From NCBI RefSeq assembly GCF_900186965.1, contig NZ_LT906457.1, forward strand, positions 894,501-958,500: a DNA stretch of 64,000 nucleotides. The letters run 5' to 3'. Source of the stretch: Legionella spiritensis. GTDB taxonomy: Bacteria > Pseudomonadota > Gammaproteobacteria > Legionellales > Legionellaceae. The notes beneath the pieces were generated by a model that was not told where the DNA came from, did no database searches, and saw only the letters and a program-made list of their open reading frames with translations. Positions 44,788-53,605 of the stretch are shown piece after piece. Position numbers and translations under genes: made by a program. How positions within the stretch are numbered: the first letter of the stretch is position 1; each line of letters opens with the position of its first letter.

Positions 44788-46968
44788 ATGAGTGTAACTG
44801 CCTTGCTGGAAGGGCTTAATGAACGACAACGTGAAGCAGTGGTTGCCCCGCCGGGTAACCTGCTCGTACTCGCCGGAGCCGGCAGTGGTAAAACCCGTGT
44901 ACTGGTCAGTCGTATCGCCTGGTTGATTGAACAGCAGCATATGCTCCCGCAATCCATTCTGGCGGTGACGTTTACGAACAAAGCGGCCGGAGAGATGAAG
45001 GCGCGTCTTAACAGTCTGTTGACCACGCCTTTGCCGGGTTTATGGGTGGGCACCTTTCACGGTCTTTGCCATCGCCTGTTACGACGCCATTATCAGGATG
45101 CGGGATTACCGGAACAATTTCATATTCTGGACAGTGACGATCAGGCGCGGATGATCAAACGGATGATCGCGGCGTTAAATCTGGATGAGGATCAATGGCC
45201 GGTGAAACAGGCACAGGCTTTTATTAACGGTAAAAAGGATGAGGGCTTAAGGCCTCGGCACATTAATCCCGTGCAGTATGGACCAACACGTACACTGATT
45301 AACATATATCAGGCTTACGAGCAGGCTTGTCAGACTGCCGGAGTTATTGACTTTGCGGAGTTGCTGCTTCGTACGCATGAACTTTTTCGTAACAATCCGG
45401 AAATTCTTGCGCATTATCAACAGCGATTTCAAGCCATCCTCGTTGATGAGTTTCAGGATACCAATACCATTCAGTATGCCTGGATCCGTCTGTTGGCCGG
45501 CCAGGATACTGCGGTTATGGCCGTGGGCGATGATGATCAATCCATTTACGGATGGCGAGGTGCGAAGGTGGAAAACATTCATCAGTTTACCAGGGATTTC
45601 AGCTCGGCCAAGGTAATCCGCCTCGAACAAAATTACCGTTCAACAGCGACGATCCTCGCGGCGGCGAACGCTTTGATTACCAATAATCAATCAAGAATGG
45701 GAAAGGAATTATGGACTGCCGGCGCGGACGGGGGGAAAATTATCGTCTATGGCGCATTCAATGAAATTGACGAGGCGAGGTTTATTAGTGAGCGTATCCA
45801 TATGGCTGTTAAAGAAGGGCGAAATCCTGATGAGATAGCGGTTTTGTATCGCTCCAACGCCCAGTCCCGGGTGTTGGAGGAAGCGTTGCTACGAGCAGGC
45901 ATCGCTTACCGGATCCATGGGGGCGTGCGCTTTTTTGAACGTTCGGAAATCAAGGATACGATGGCTTATCTGCGTTTGGTGGTCAATCCCGATGATGATA
46001 CCGCCTTTGAGCGGATTGTTAATTTTCCGACACGTGGCATCGGAGAAAAAACACTGGAGGAAATACGGCACCTGGCGCGACGGGAAACGTATTCCATGTG
46101 GCAGGCTGCCCATACGTTGCTTAAAGAGGGTGGTTTGCCGCAACGTGCGGCATCCAGCCTGGAGAAATTCACCCGTTTGATCGATGACTTGCGTTCTGCA
46201 TCCGAACATCTTGAGCTGGATGAGCAAATTTCGGAAGTCCTTAATGCCAGTGGCTTGTATGCGCACTTTGCCAAGGTCAAGGGTGACAAGGCCGAATCAC
46301 GTCTGGATAACCTGCAGGAACTGGTCAACGCGGCCAGGCAATTTCGCTATGACCAGGATGCCGATGAGGAATTGCCGTTACTGGTGGCGTTTCTGGCACA
46401 CGCGGCACTGGAGGCGGGCGATATGCAGGCGCAGGAGCACGAACGTTATGTTCATTTGATGACGCTGCATGCGGCAAAAGGACTTGAATTTCCCCTGGTA
46501 TTCCTGGCCGGTATGGAAGAAGGCGTTTTTCCAGGCCGGCAATCGTTCGAGGAACCCGGGCGTCTGGAGGAAGAGCGTCGTCTCTGTTATGTGGGGATGA
46601 CACGCGCCATGGAACGTCTGATCATTTCCCATGCCGAGGTACGGCGCCAGTATGGTCGGGAGGAATACCATAAACCTTCCCGTTTCCTGCGGGAAATACC
46701 CCAGGAATTACTTGATGAAATACGGGTAAAGACTCATTTTCGCATGCCGGACAAACCGAAACAATGGACAACCGCGTCCATGACTGCCCATGAAAGCGGT
46801 TTGAAGCTGGGGCAAAACGTGACCCATACCAAATTTGGTCAGGGTGTCGTGGTTAATGTGGAGGGTAGTGGCGCTCATACCCGGGTGCAGGTCAAATTTG
46901 CCGAGCATGGTACAAAGTGGCTGGTGCTTGCCTATGCGAATCTGACCGTTCATGAGGATATTATGTAA
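44788..46968 (+). CDS. uvrD: DNA helicase II
   Basis: ATP-dependent 3'-5' helicase of nucleotide excision and mismatch repair. 726 residues. Superfamily 1 motifs: I GAGSGKTRVL, II LVDEFQDTN, III GDDDQSIYGWRGA, IV EQNYRS, V TLHAAKGLEFPLVFLAGMEEG, VI YVGMTRAMERL. The C-terminal region with FGQGVVVNVEGSG fits UvrD rather than Rep. Divergent from the pip-like gene. No LexA-type box was seen in the gap. Confidence 0.96.
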   Translation: MSVTALLEGLNERQREAVVAPPGNLLVLAGAGSGKTRVLVSRIAWLIEQQHMLPQSILAVTFTNKAAGEMKARLNSLLTTPLPGLWVGTFHGLCHRLLRRHYQDAGLPEQFHILDSDDQARMIKRMIAALNLDEDQWPVKQAQAFINGKKDEGLRPRHINPVQYGPTRTLINIYQAYEQACQTAGVIDFAELLLRTHELFRNNPEILAHYQQRFQAILVDEFQDTNTIQYAWIRLLAGQDTAVMAVGDDDQSIYGWRGAKVENIHQFTRDFSSAKVIRLEQNYRSTATILAAANALITNNQSRMGKELWTAGADGGKIIVYGAFNEIDEARFISERIHMAVKEGRNPDEIAVLYRSNAQSRVLEEALLRAGIAYRIHGGVRFFERSEIKDTMAYLRLVVNPDDDTAFERIVNFPTRGIGEKTLEEIRHLARRETYSMWQAAHTLLKEGGLPQRAASSLEKFTRLIDDLRSASEHLELDEQISEVLNASGLYAHFAKVKGDKAESRLDNLQELVNAARQFRYDQDADEELPLLVAFLAHAALEAGDMQAQEHERYVHLMTLHAAKGLEFPLVFLAGMEEGVFPGRQSFEEPGRLEEERRLCYVGMTRAMERLIISHAEVRRQYGREEYHKPSRFLREIPQELLDEIRVKTHFRMPDKPKQWTTASMTAHESGLKLGQNVTHTKFGQGVVVNVEGSGAHTRVQVKFAEHGTKWLVLAYANLTVHEDIM

Positions 46969-47008
46969 GAACGTGACTTCAACTTGAATTTCAGGCAAGC
47001 TGATGCTA

Positions 47009-47168
47009 GGTTTCGTGAACAGAATTTTTTACGGCTGCAAAAGCGGTTAATTGGTGCCATTGAGACCTTGAATTCGTTAAATAGGACTCGCTATTCGCCT
47101 CATTCAAGGTCTCAATGGCTCTAAATTAGCCATTTTTTCGCGCAGTAAATAATTCTGTTCGCGAAACC
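47009..47168. repeat. MITE-2 copy, 160 bp, diverged
   Basis: Ends GGTTTCGTGAACAGAATTTT and AATTCTGTTCGCGAAACC. The interior CATTGAGACCTTGAATTCG and its inverse are compensatorily changed relative to the 37958 copy, keeping the palindrome. It sits between uvrD and dsbA2. Confidence 0.88.
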
Positions 47169-47230
47169 CGGGTTTCGTTTGGCGAAGATAAAATATTGGC
47201 GAGTAACTTATTATAATAAAGGGGAATCAC

Positions 47231-48001
47231 GTGAAGCTTAAAAGTCTTGTAATTGCAGGTGCGTTAATGACTGCCATGACCTCACCGGCTGTTATGGCTG
47301 CGGATGCCATGTCTGATGTGCAAAAGAAAGCTATTGAACAGGTTGTTCATGATTATCTTGTCAATAATCCGGAAGTCCTGCTCGAAGCCTCCCAGGCATT
47401 ACAAAAAAAACAACAACAGAACATACAGGAGCAGGCTCTTTCTGCTATTCAGGAAAATGCCAAGCAATTGTTCAGCGATAAAATGACTACGATTGGAAAT
47501 CCCAAGGGCAACGTCACACTGGTTGAATTTTTTGACTACCAATGTATTCATTGCAAGAAAATGGCGCCTGTTCTCAGTGGGTTAGTAAAAAAAGACGGCA
47601 ATCTGCGCGTTATCTACAAAGAATTTCCAATTTTCGGCAAGAGCTCCGAGACGGCGTCAAGAGCCGCTCTGGCAGCCGCCATGCAAGGTAAATATCAAGC
47701 CATGCATGAAGCGCTGATCAAGCAGAAAAATCGCTTGAATGATAAAATTATTGATGATGCGGCCAAGGAAGTTGGTCTTAATATGACCAAATTCAAGTCG
47801 GATATGAACAGCAAAGCCGTAACAGACATGCTCAACGCCAATCGTGATCTGGCTGAAAAATTGCATTTGATGGGTACTCCCGCGTTTATTATCGCGTCCA
47901 CGCCATCTGGACAATTTAACGCGTCTACCAAGCCAACGTTTATCCCTGGTGCCGCCAGCGAGCAATCGTTGCAGGAAATCATCAAAAAAACGGCGAGCTA
48001 A
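47231..48001 (+). CDS. Periplasmic thiol-disulfide oxidoreductase, DsbA2/Com1-like
   Basis: 256 residues from a GTG start preceded by AAAGGGGA. Signal peptide MKLKSLVIAGALMTAMTSPAVMA. An N-terminal helical extension (about 25-85), as in dimeric DsbA2/Com1 proteins, precedes a thioredoxin-fold domain with active site YQCIHCKK and the cis-Pro loop MGTPAFII. In Legionella DsbA2 is essential for folding disulfide-bearing secretion proteins. The GTG start may keep expression low. Confidence 0.9.
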   Translation: MKLKSLVIAGALMTAMTSPAVMAADAMSDVQKKAIEQVVHDYLVNNPEVLLEASQALQKKQQQNIQEQALSAIQENAKQLFSDKMTTIGNPKGNVTLVEFFDYQCIHCKKMAPVLSGLVKKDGNLRVIYKEFPIFGKSSETASRAALAAAMQGKYQAMHEALIKQKNRLNDKIIDDAAKEVGLNMTKFKSDMNSKAVTDMLNANRDLAEKLHLMGTPAFIIASTPSGQFNASTKPTFIPGAASEQSLQEIIKKTAS

Positions 48002-48019
48002 ATAGTTGTTTTGGTCGAG

Positions 48020-48041
48020 GTTGGGCCTCTTCTGGCCCAAC
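48020..48041 (+). terminator. Hairpin after dsbA2
   Basis: GTTGGGCC and GGCCCAAC form a perfect 8-bp stem with TCTTCT loop, 18 bp after the stop. It is not followed by a T run. Confidence 0.5.
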
Positions 48042-48086
48042 AAATGTTGTCAGCCAAACCGGCATGCTATAATGCCTTGGGTATTG

Positions 48087-48163
48087 GGTTCTGTGCACTT
48101 ATCTTTTATCGGCTGCAAATTAATCTCAATTTTCGCTTCGATAAAAGATAAGTGCACAGAACC
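48087..48163. repeat. Short MITE with GGTTCTGTG ends, 77 bp
   Basis: GGTTCTGTGCACTTATCTTTTATC and its inverse GATAAAAGATAAGTGCACAGAACC bracket a small centre (GGCTGCAAATTAATCTCAATTTTCG). The ends and the central GGCTGCAAA relate it to MITE-2. First of three whole elements stacked before glyQ. Confidence 0.88.
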
Positions 48164-48165
48164 TA

Positions 48166-48336
48166 GTACTGTTTCCATTTAGTTTTGACAGGTTAACTGT
48201 CATTCCCGCGAAGGCGGGAAACCATTCCTGATGTGGCTCAGTGCTTGATTCAGTATGGATCCCCGCCTTCGCGGGGATGACAAAAAGACAAACATTCTGT
48301 GCAAGCCAACCTGTCAAAACTAAATGGAAAGGGTAC
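48166..48336. repeat. MITE-3 copy, 171 bp
   Basis: Ends GTACTGTTTCCATTTAGTTTTGACAGGT and the inverse ACCTGTCAAAACTAAATGGAAAGGGTAC. Two GCGAAGGCGGG hairpins lie inside. TA on both sides links it to the previous and next elements. Confidence 0.92.
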
Positions 48337-48338
48337 TA

Positions 48339-48473
48339 GTACAACGTTTCACTGAAGTTGTCTTGCTTGTTTGTTATTGCTGCGACAGCGGGTCAAGTCG
48401 TAGGTCGGGCCAGGCGCCCGACCTACCTCTCCTGTCTCCTTGGCAACAGGACAGAATCAGTGAAACGTTGTAC
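48339..48473. repeat. MITE-4 copy, 135 bp
   Basis: Inverse orientation of 16020-16154 and equal in length. TA follows, then a lone GGTTCCACGGACAAAAT (48476-48492), a remnant MITE-1/2 end. glyQ starts 50 bp later. Confidence 0.92.
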
Positions 48474-48542
48474 TAGGTTCCACGGACAAAATACCTTAAA
48501 ATCAAATATTGACGAAGCACCAGTTTTTTTTGAGACAGTTAT

Positions 48543-49448
48543 ATGACAAAACCCAGTACTTTCCAGGATATCATCCTGACCCTGCAGCAATTTTGGGCTG
48601 AAAAAGGATGCGTCGTTTTGCAACCCCTGGACATGGAAGTGGGTGCGGGAACGTTTCATCCCGCCACGTTTTTAAGAGCCATTGGCCCGGAACCGTGGGC
48701 GGCCGCCTATGTGCAGCCTTCCCGCAGGCCAACCGACGGACGCTATGGTGAAAATCCCAATCGCGTGCAGCACTATTACCAGTTTCAGGTAGTGTTGAAG
48801 CCGTCCCCTCTGGATATTCAGGAAAAATATCTGGATTCCCTGCGCGCCCTTGGCATTGATCCGCTGACGGATGACATCCGTTTTGTCGAGGATAATTGGG
48901 AATCACCCACGCTTGGGGCCTGGGGCCTGGGATGGGAAGTCTGGCAGAATGGTATGGAAGTGTCGCAGTTTACCTATTTCCAACAAGTCGGCGGGCTGGT
49001 ATGCAAACCGGTGACCGGGGAGTTGACTTATGGTCTGGAGCGTCTCGCCATGTACGTTCTGGGCGTAGATAACCTGTTCGATTTGCCCTGGAGCAGGACG
49101 GAGCATGGCACTGTTACTTATGGGGACGTGTTTCATCAGAATGAAGTGGAAATGTCTACCTACAATTTTGAACACGCCAACGTCGACGCCTTATTTCAGC
49201 AGTTTGATTATTATGAGAAAGAAGCCGAAAAACTGACGGCTTTGAATTTGCCGTTGCCCGCTTATGAAATGGTTATGAAAGCGTCGCATTGCTTTAATTT
49301 GCTGGATGCCCGACACGCGGTTTCCGTAACGGAAAGACAGCGTTTCATTTTAAGGGTCAGGCAATTATCCCGCGCGGTCGCACAAGCGTACTTCGATGCG
49401 CGTGAAGCGTTGGGTTTTCCTATGCTGAAGGTAGATCAAGATGTATAA
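48543..49448 (+). CDS. glyQ: Glycyl-tRNA synthetase alpha subunit
   Basis: Catalytic subunit of the bacterial alpha2-beta2 enzyme that charges tRNA-Gly. 301 residues, typical. Runs such as [43 protein letters not shown] and [15 protein letters not shown] identify it. It overlaps glyS by 8 bp. Confidence 0.98.
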   Translation: MTKPSTFQDIILTLQQFWAEKGCVVLQPLDMEVGAGTFHPATFLRAIGPEPWAAAYVQPSRRPTDGRYGENPNRVQHYYQFQVVLKPSPLDIQEKYLDSLRALGIDPLTDDIRFVEDNWESPTLGAWGLGWEVWQNGMEVSQFTYFQQVGGLVCKPVTGELTYGLERLAMYVLGVDNLFDLPWSRTEHGTVTYGDVFHQNEVEMSTYNFEHANVDALFQQFDYYEKEAEKLTALNLPLPAYEMVMKASHCFNLLDARHAVSVTERQRFILRVRQLSRAVAQAYFDAREALGFPMLKVDQDV

Positions 49449-51522
49449 AGATTTTTTATTTGAGATAGGGTGTGAGGAACTGCCTTTTGCCGCCGTTGGA
49501 ACGTTGGTTCAGGAGTTGGTGTCCAATGTGGTCAAAGCCTTGCAAAAGTCAGAAATTGGTTTTGAGTCCATAACCCCTTTTGCAACCCCGAGGCGTCTGG
49601 CGTTACGGATCACGAAACTGAATACCCAACAACCGGATCGGCTGGTTACGCGGCGTGGACCGGCTCTTGCAGCCGCCTATGACAGCGACGGCCAACCCAC
49701 CAAAGCCCTGCAAGGCTTTGCAAAATCCTGCGCTGTCCCTGTGGAGGCGTTGTCGGTTGAAGAGACGGAGAAGGGGGAGTGGCTGGTTTATAAATCCAGG
49801 GTATGTGGTGCGAAAACCAGAGACATTTTGCCTGATTTAATGCGCCAGGCCATAGCGGATCTACCTATTAAAAAACCCATGCGCTGGGGAAGCGGTGATA
49901 TTGAATTTGCCCGTCCGGTGCACTGGATTGTGATGTTGCTTGGTGAGGAAGTGATACCTTGCGATATTTTAGGCGTGCATGCGGGACAAACGACCCATGG
50001 CCATCGTTTTCTTCATCCGCAGGGGATAGTTATTGAAAAACCGGCCGATTATGAAGCGCAACTGGAACAAGCGTTTGTGATCGCCGGTTATGACAAGCGG
50101 CGCAATACCATTATCAAACAGGTGCGGGATGTTGCCACTCAGGCAGGGGCAGAGGCCATTATGCCGGACTCGCTGATCGATGAAGTGACCGCTATTGTGG
50201 AATGGCCGCAGGCGTTGCTGGCTGAATTCCCGCCCGAATTTCTGAATGTGCCGTCGCAAGCCTTGATTGCTTCCATGCAATCACACCAGAAATGTTTTGC
50301 CTTGCAGGATTCATCCGGGCAATTACTGCCGCGCTTTGTGGCGGTGGCTAACATTAAAAGCGGCAAACCCGGACAAGTGATTGCCGGTAACGAAAAAGTC
50401 ATGCGGGCCCGCTTGAGTGATGCCGCTTTCTTTTTTGAGCAGGATAAAAAACAACCGCTTGCCCGGCATATCGCGGCAACTGAAAAAGTGGTTTTCCAGG
50501 CTCGTCTGGGCACCTTGTACGACAAGGCCAGACGTTTGCAGATATTAATGGCCATACTGGCTCATCCGCTCGATCTGGATGAAGTCAAGGCCAAGCGCGC
50601 CGCAGAACTTAGTAAATGTGATTTGATGACCGGTATGGTCGGCGAATTCCCGGAATTACAGGGATTGATGGGCTATTATTATGCCCGCCATGACGGGGAG
50701 GATCTGGATGTTGCGAAGGCGCTGAATGAGCAATATTTGCCCCGATTCTCCGGTGATGAACTGCCGGAAACGACATTGGGACTGGCGCTATCACTGGCGG
50801 ATCGTCTCGATACGCTGGCGGGTATTTTTGCTATTGGCGGCAAGCCGTCCGGTATGAAGGATCCGTTCAAGCTGCGGCGTCATGCCCTTGCGGTGGTGCG
50901 TTTGTTAATGGCAACGCCCGCCAGATTGAGCTTGTCGGGATTAATCAGTGAAGCCGCCCTTGTCTATGGCAAGCAACTTGATACAAAGGACGCGTCTATT
51001 GCGGAATTACAACCGTTCATTCTGGAGAGGCTGCAGTCTTTTTATCAGGGCAGGGGTATTTCGGTTGATCTCGTGCATGCCGTTCGTGCCAGACAGGATG
51101 ACTGGTTGTATGATTTTGACAGGCGGATTCATGCGTTGGCTGATTTTGTAACCAGGCCGGAAGCGTCCGTTCTCAGTGCCGCCTGCAAACGGGTACATAA
51201 TCTGCTGCAACAGGCCCATAGCCAGGAGATACCATGGACGACTGTGAATGATGATCGGTTGGAAAACGGTGCGGAACGTGAGCTGTTTACACGATTGCTG
51301 AGTACGGAACAACAGGTGGCGTTGCTATACGAACAGAGTGATTATAAATCCATTCTGACGCAACTGGCCGGATTGCGGGAGCCGGTTGACGCGTTCTTTG
51401 ATCATGTGATGGTTATGGTTGATAACCCGGAAGTGAAGAAAAACCGCCTGGCGTTACTTGCCAGATTACAAGCCCTGTTACAAGGGGTTGCCGATATCTC
51501 GATGTTGCAATTACATTCATGA
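49441..51522 (+). CDS. glyS: Glycyl-tRNA synthetase beta subunit
   Basis: tRNA-binding subunit; 693 residues. N-terminal [20 protein letters not shown], central [20 protein letters not shown], and [11 protein letters not shown] are family signatures. It overlaps glyQ by 8 bp and gmhB by 4 bp (ATGA), so the three are translationally coupled. Confidence 0.98.
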   Translation: MYKDFLFEIGCEELPFAAVGTLVQELVSNVVKALQKSEIGFESITPFATPRRLALRITKLNTQQPDRLVTRRGPALAAAYDSDGQPTKALQGFAKSCAVPVEALSVEETEKGEWLVYKSRVCGAKTRDILPDLMRQAIADLPIKKPMRWGSGDIEFARPVHWIVMLLGEEVIPCDILGVHAGQTTHGHRFLHPQGIVIEKPADYEAQLEQAFVIAGYDKRRNTIIKQVRDVATQAGAEAIMPDSLIDEVTAIVEWPQALLAEFPPEFLNVPSQALIASMQSHQKCFALQDSSGQLLPRFVAVANIKSGKPGQVIAGNEKVMRARLSDAAFFFEQDKKQPLARHIAATEKVVFQARLGTLYDKARRLQILMAILAHPLDLDEVKAKRAAELSKCDLMTGMVGEFPELQGLMGYYYARHDGEDLDVAKALNEQYLPRFSGDELPETTLGLALSLADRLDTLAGIFAIGGKPSGMKDPFKLRRHALAVVRLLMATPARLSLSGLISEAALVYGKQLDTKDASIAELQPFILERLQSFYQGRGISVDLVHAVRARQDDWLYDFDRRIHALADFVTRPEASVLSAACKRVHNLLQQAHSQEIPWTTVNDDRLENGAERELFTRLLSTEQQVALLYEQSDYKSILTQLAGLREPVDAFFDHVMVMVDNPEVKKNRLALLARLQALLQGVADISMLQLHS

Positions 51523-52073
51523 ACAAGTTTATTGTCCTGGACAGGGATGGGGTTATCAATTTCGATTCGCCCCACTATATCAAAACAGTCGGTGAATTTA
51601 TCCCGATCCCAGGCAGTATAAAAGCCATTGCCAGACTGACCGAAGCCGGTTACACCATTGGTATCGCGACCAATCAATCCGGGATTGCGCGTGGTTATTA
51701 TTCGGAACACGTCCTGGCCGATATTCACGACAGCATGTTATCCGAGATCGGTAAAGCGGGAGGAGAGATTGCCGCGGTGGCTTATTGTCCGCACCTTCCC
51801 GATACAGGTTGCAGTTGCCGCAAGCCGGCTCCCGGTATGTTGCTGAAACTGGCGGATAGCTTTCATTGTTCACCTGCCGCACTGATCTTCGCAGGTGATC
51901 GTATTTCCGATATCCAGGCTGCTGAGGCGGTTGGAGCCACACCGATTATGATATTGTCGTCCATGACCGACAGGGAGTTATTAAAATCCTATCCTCACGT
52001 GCCGGTTTATTCGAGCTTGTCCGCTTATGTGGATGATTTGTTACGACGAGAGAATGAGGGCGTTAGGCCGTAA
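51519..52073 (+). CDS. gmhB: D-glycero-beta-D-manno-heptose-1,7-bisphosphate 7-phosphatase
   Basis: HAD-type phosphatase of ADP-heptose synthesis for the lipopolysaccharide core. 184 residues. Motif I VLDRDGVIN, a zinc-binding loop CPHLPDTGCSCRKP and motif IV FAGDRISDIQAAEA. Coupled to glyS by a 4-bp overlap and 6 bp before rsmJ. Confidence 0.95.
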   Translation: MNKFIVLDRDGVINFDSPHYIKTVGEFIPIPGSIKAIARLTEAGYTIGIATNQSGIARGYYSEHVLADIHDSMLSEIGKAGGEIAAVAYCPHLPDTGCSCRKPAPGMLLKLADSFHCSPAALIFAGDRISDIQAAEAVGATPIMILSSMTDRELLKSYPHVPVYSSLSAYVDDLLRRENEGVRP

Positions 52074-52079
52074 AAATAT

Positions 52080-52829
52080 ATGTCTACCGATCTTAGTGAG
52101 TTTGCCATAGGGTATGAGGGAAATGCGCAGCGAGAGCAGGCTTATGAACTGGCTGAACGTTTGCAGTTGCCTGTTGACAATCAGGCAGCCAGGCAATTGC
52201 TGGTTACAGAGGAGAGGCTGGTTTTAAAAGTGCCCCCGTTTTTACCCATGTACGCCGATTTTAGCGTCAAGACATGGCAGAAGCGGCGAGATGCCGGGAA
52301 ACAACAAGGTTTGATTCGTGCTTGCAAACCGGTGCCCGGATTAAAGATTGTGGATGCGACATCCGGCTGGGGTCGGGATGCCGCTATACTGGCCAGCTAT
52401 GGTGCTGAATTGGTTATGCTGGAGCGTGATCCGATTATGGCGACCCTCCTGATGGACGCGTTACAGCATCGTGACGAGCGATCCCGGCATGTCATGAAAT
52501 TAATGGTCAGACAATCCGATGCGCTGGACTATTTGAATCGGTTATCCGATAAGGATTATCCGGATGTGATTTATATGGATCCCATGCATCCGGTTCGTCA
52601 GAAATCGGCACTGGTCAAAAAAGATTTACAGATATTGCAGCAATTCATCGGCTGTGACGAGGACGCTTTGGATTTGCTGAAACTGGCACAAAAAAAAGCG
52701 TTAAAAAAAGTGGTGGTGAAGTGGCCGCAGCAATCCCCGCCTCTGCTTCCACCTGCCAGTAGCATTACAGGCAAAACCGTACGTTTTGATATTTATCAGC
52801 GTGTCACGGATTCTGACCAGAAGGCGTAG
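52080..52829 (+). CDS. rsmJ: 16S rRNA (guanine(1516)-N(2))-methyltransferase
   Basis: SAM-dependent methyltransferase of the small ribosomal subunit. 249 residues. SAM site VDATSGWGRDAAILASYG, then MLERDPIMATLL and the catalytic-loop run YMDPMHPVRQKSALVKK. Last gene of the glyQ-glyS-gmhB-rsmJ unit. Its stop codon lies in a GTAGGTCGGGCGCC stretch resembling the centre of MITE-4. Confidence 0.94.
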   Translation: MSTDLSEFAIGYEGNAQREQAYELAERLQLPVDNQAARQLLVTEERLVLKVPPFLPMYADFSVKTWQKRRDAGKQQGLIRACKPVPGLKIVDATSGWGRDAAILASYGAELVMLERDPIMATLLMDALQHRDERSRHVMKLMVRQSDALDYLNRLSDKDYPDVIYMDPMHPVRQKSALVKKDLQILQQFIGCDEDALDLLKLAQKKALKKVVVKWPQQSPPLLPPASSITGKTVRFDIYQRVTDSDQKA

Positions 52830-52876
52830 GTCGGGCGCCTCGCCCAACGTTTTCCCGCAAACCAGCAGAGATAATT

Positions 52877-53050
52877 TCAGGCAAAACCAAACTCGTCGAG
52901 TTCTTCGCGCAAGCGTTTTTCTTCCGCGAGTTCTTCAATCCGCCGCCGACGTTCCAGTTTGGTGGTCGGGTTGAATTCCGCTAACGCTTCAGTATCCATG
53001 CCAAATTCTTCAGCGGCTGTCTCAAAATCTTCAAAACGACGAGTACTCAT
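52877..53050 (-). CDS. Small acidic/basic protein, 57 residues (PA3496-like)
   Basis: MSTRRFEDFETAAEEFGM at the start and KLERRRRIEELAEEKRLREE near the end; stop at 52877. ATG 53050 is preceded by TGGAGAAG at good spacing. The Arg-rich RRRIEELxExKRLREELxEF helix resembles the small PA3496-type proteins of gammaproteobacteria. No membrane segment. Function unknown. Convergent to rsmJ. Confidence 0.75.
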   Translation of the reverse strand: MSTRRFEDFETAAEEFGMDTEALAEFNPTTKLERRRRIEELAEEKRLREELDEFGFA

Positions 53051-53169
53051 TACACTTCTCCATTAGCAAGACCTGATAATTTCCATAATAACGAGTAAGA
53101 CGATAAACCTGGTGAGAGAAAAACACACTGATTGTTCCGGTAGTGATTTTTCCCGGTTCCCAGAGCCCA

Positions 53170-53350
53170 GTGCTTCGTCAAGATTGAATTTACGGGTGTG
53201 ATCACCTGCCTTGCATTCATCTTTGTACGTTTTTTTGATGCAAAAATGCTCAAATTAGCTCTGCTAGTCCTGCGCTTTTTACATCAAAAAAACGTACAAA
53301 TCTGAACGAAATTCAGGCGCCAACCCGTAAATTCAATCTTGACGAGGCAC
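53170..53350. repeat. MITE-5, 181 bp
   Basis: Ends GTGCTTCGTCAAGATTGAATTTACGGGT and the inverse ACCCGTAAATTCAATCTTGACGAGGCAC. The interior has a second inverted pair TTTGTACGTTTTTTTGATG / CATCAAAAAAACGTACAAA. Only one copy in the window. TA joins it to the next element. Confidence 0.85.
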
Positions 53351-53352
53351 TA

Positions 53353-53522
53353 GTACTGTTTCCATTTCATTTTGCAAGGTTCTGTCATTCCCGCGAAGGC
53401 GGGAATCTATCTATCTGGTGGTGCCGTGCCATTATGAACATGGATCCCCGCCTTCGCGGGGATGACACAAAACTAGAGCACAATGTTCAACGCCACCTTG
53501 CAAAGCTAAATGAAAACAGTAC
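53353..53522. repeat. MITE-3 copy, 170 bp
   Basis: Ends GTACTGTTTCCATTTCATTTTG and the inverse CAAAGCTAAATGAAAACAGTAC, with internal CCCGCGAAGGCGGG and CCCCGCCTTCGCGGGG. TA on both sides. It abuts MITE-5. The two elements fill most of the 555-bp gap between genes. Confidence 0.92.
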
Positions 53523-53605
53523 TAGAAATAAATTAACAGAATTCCACTGTCAAAGACAGTGGAAATTTTGAGAAAAATGAATGAGCCATGCCAATCTTGT
53601 CGAGA

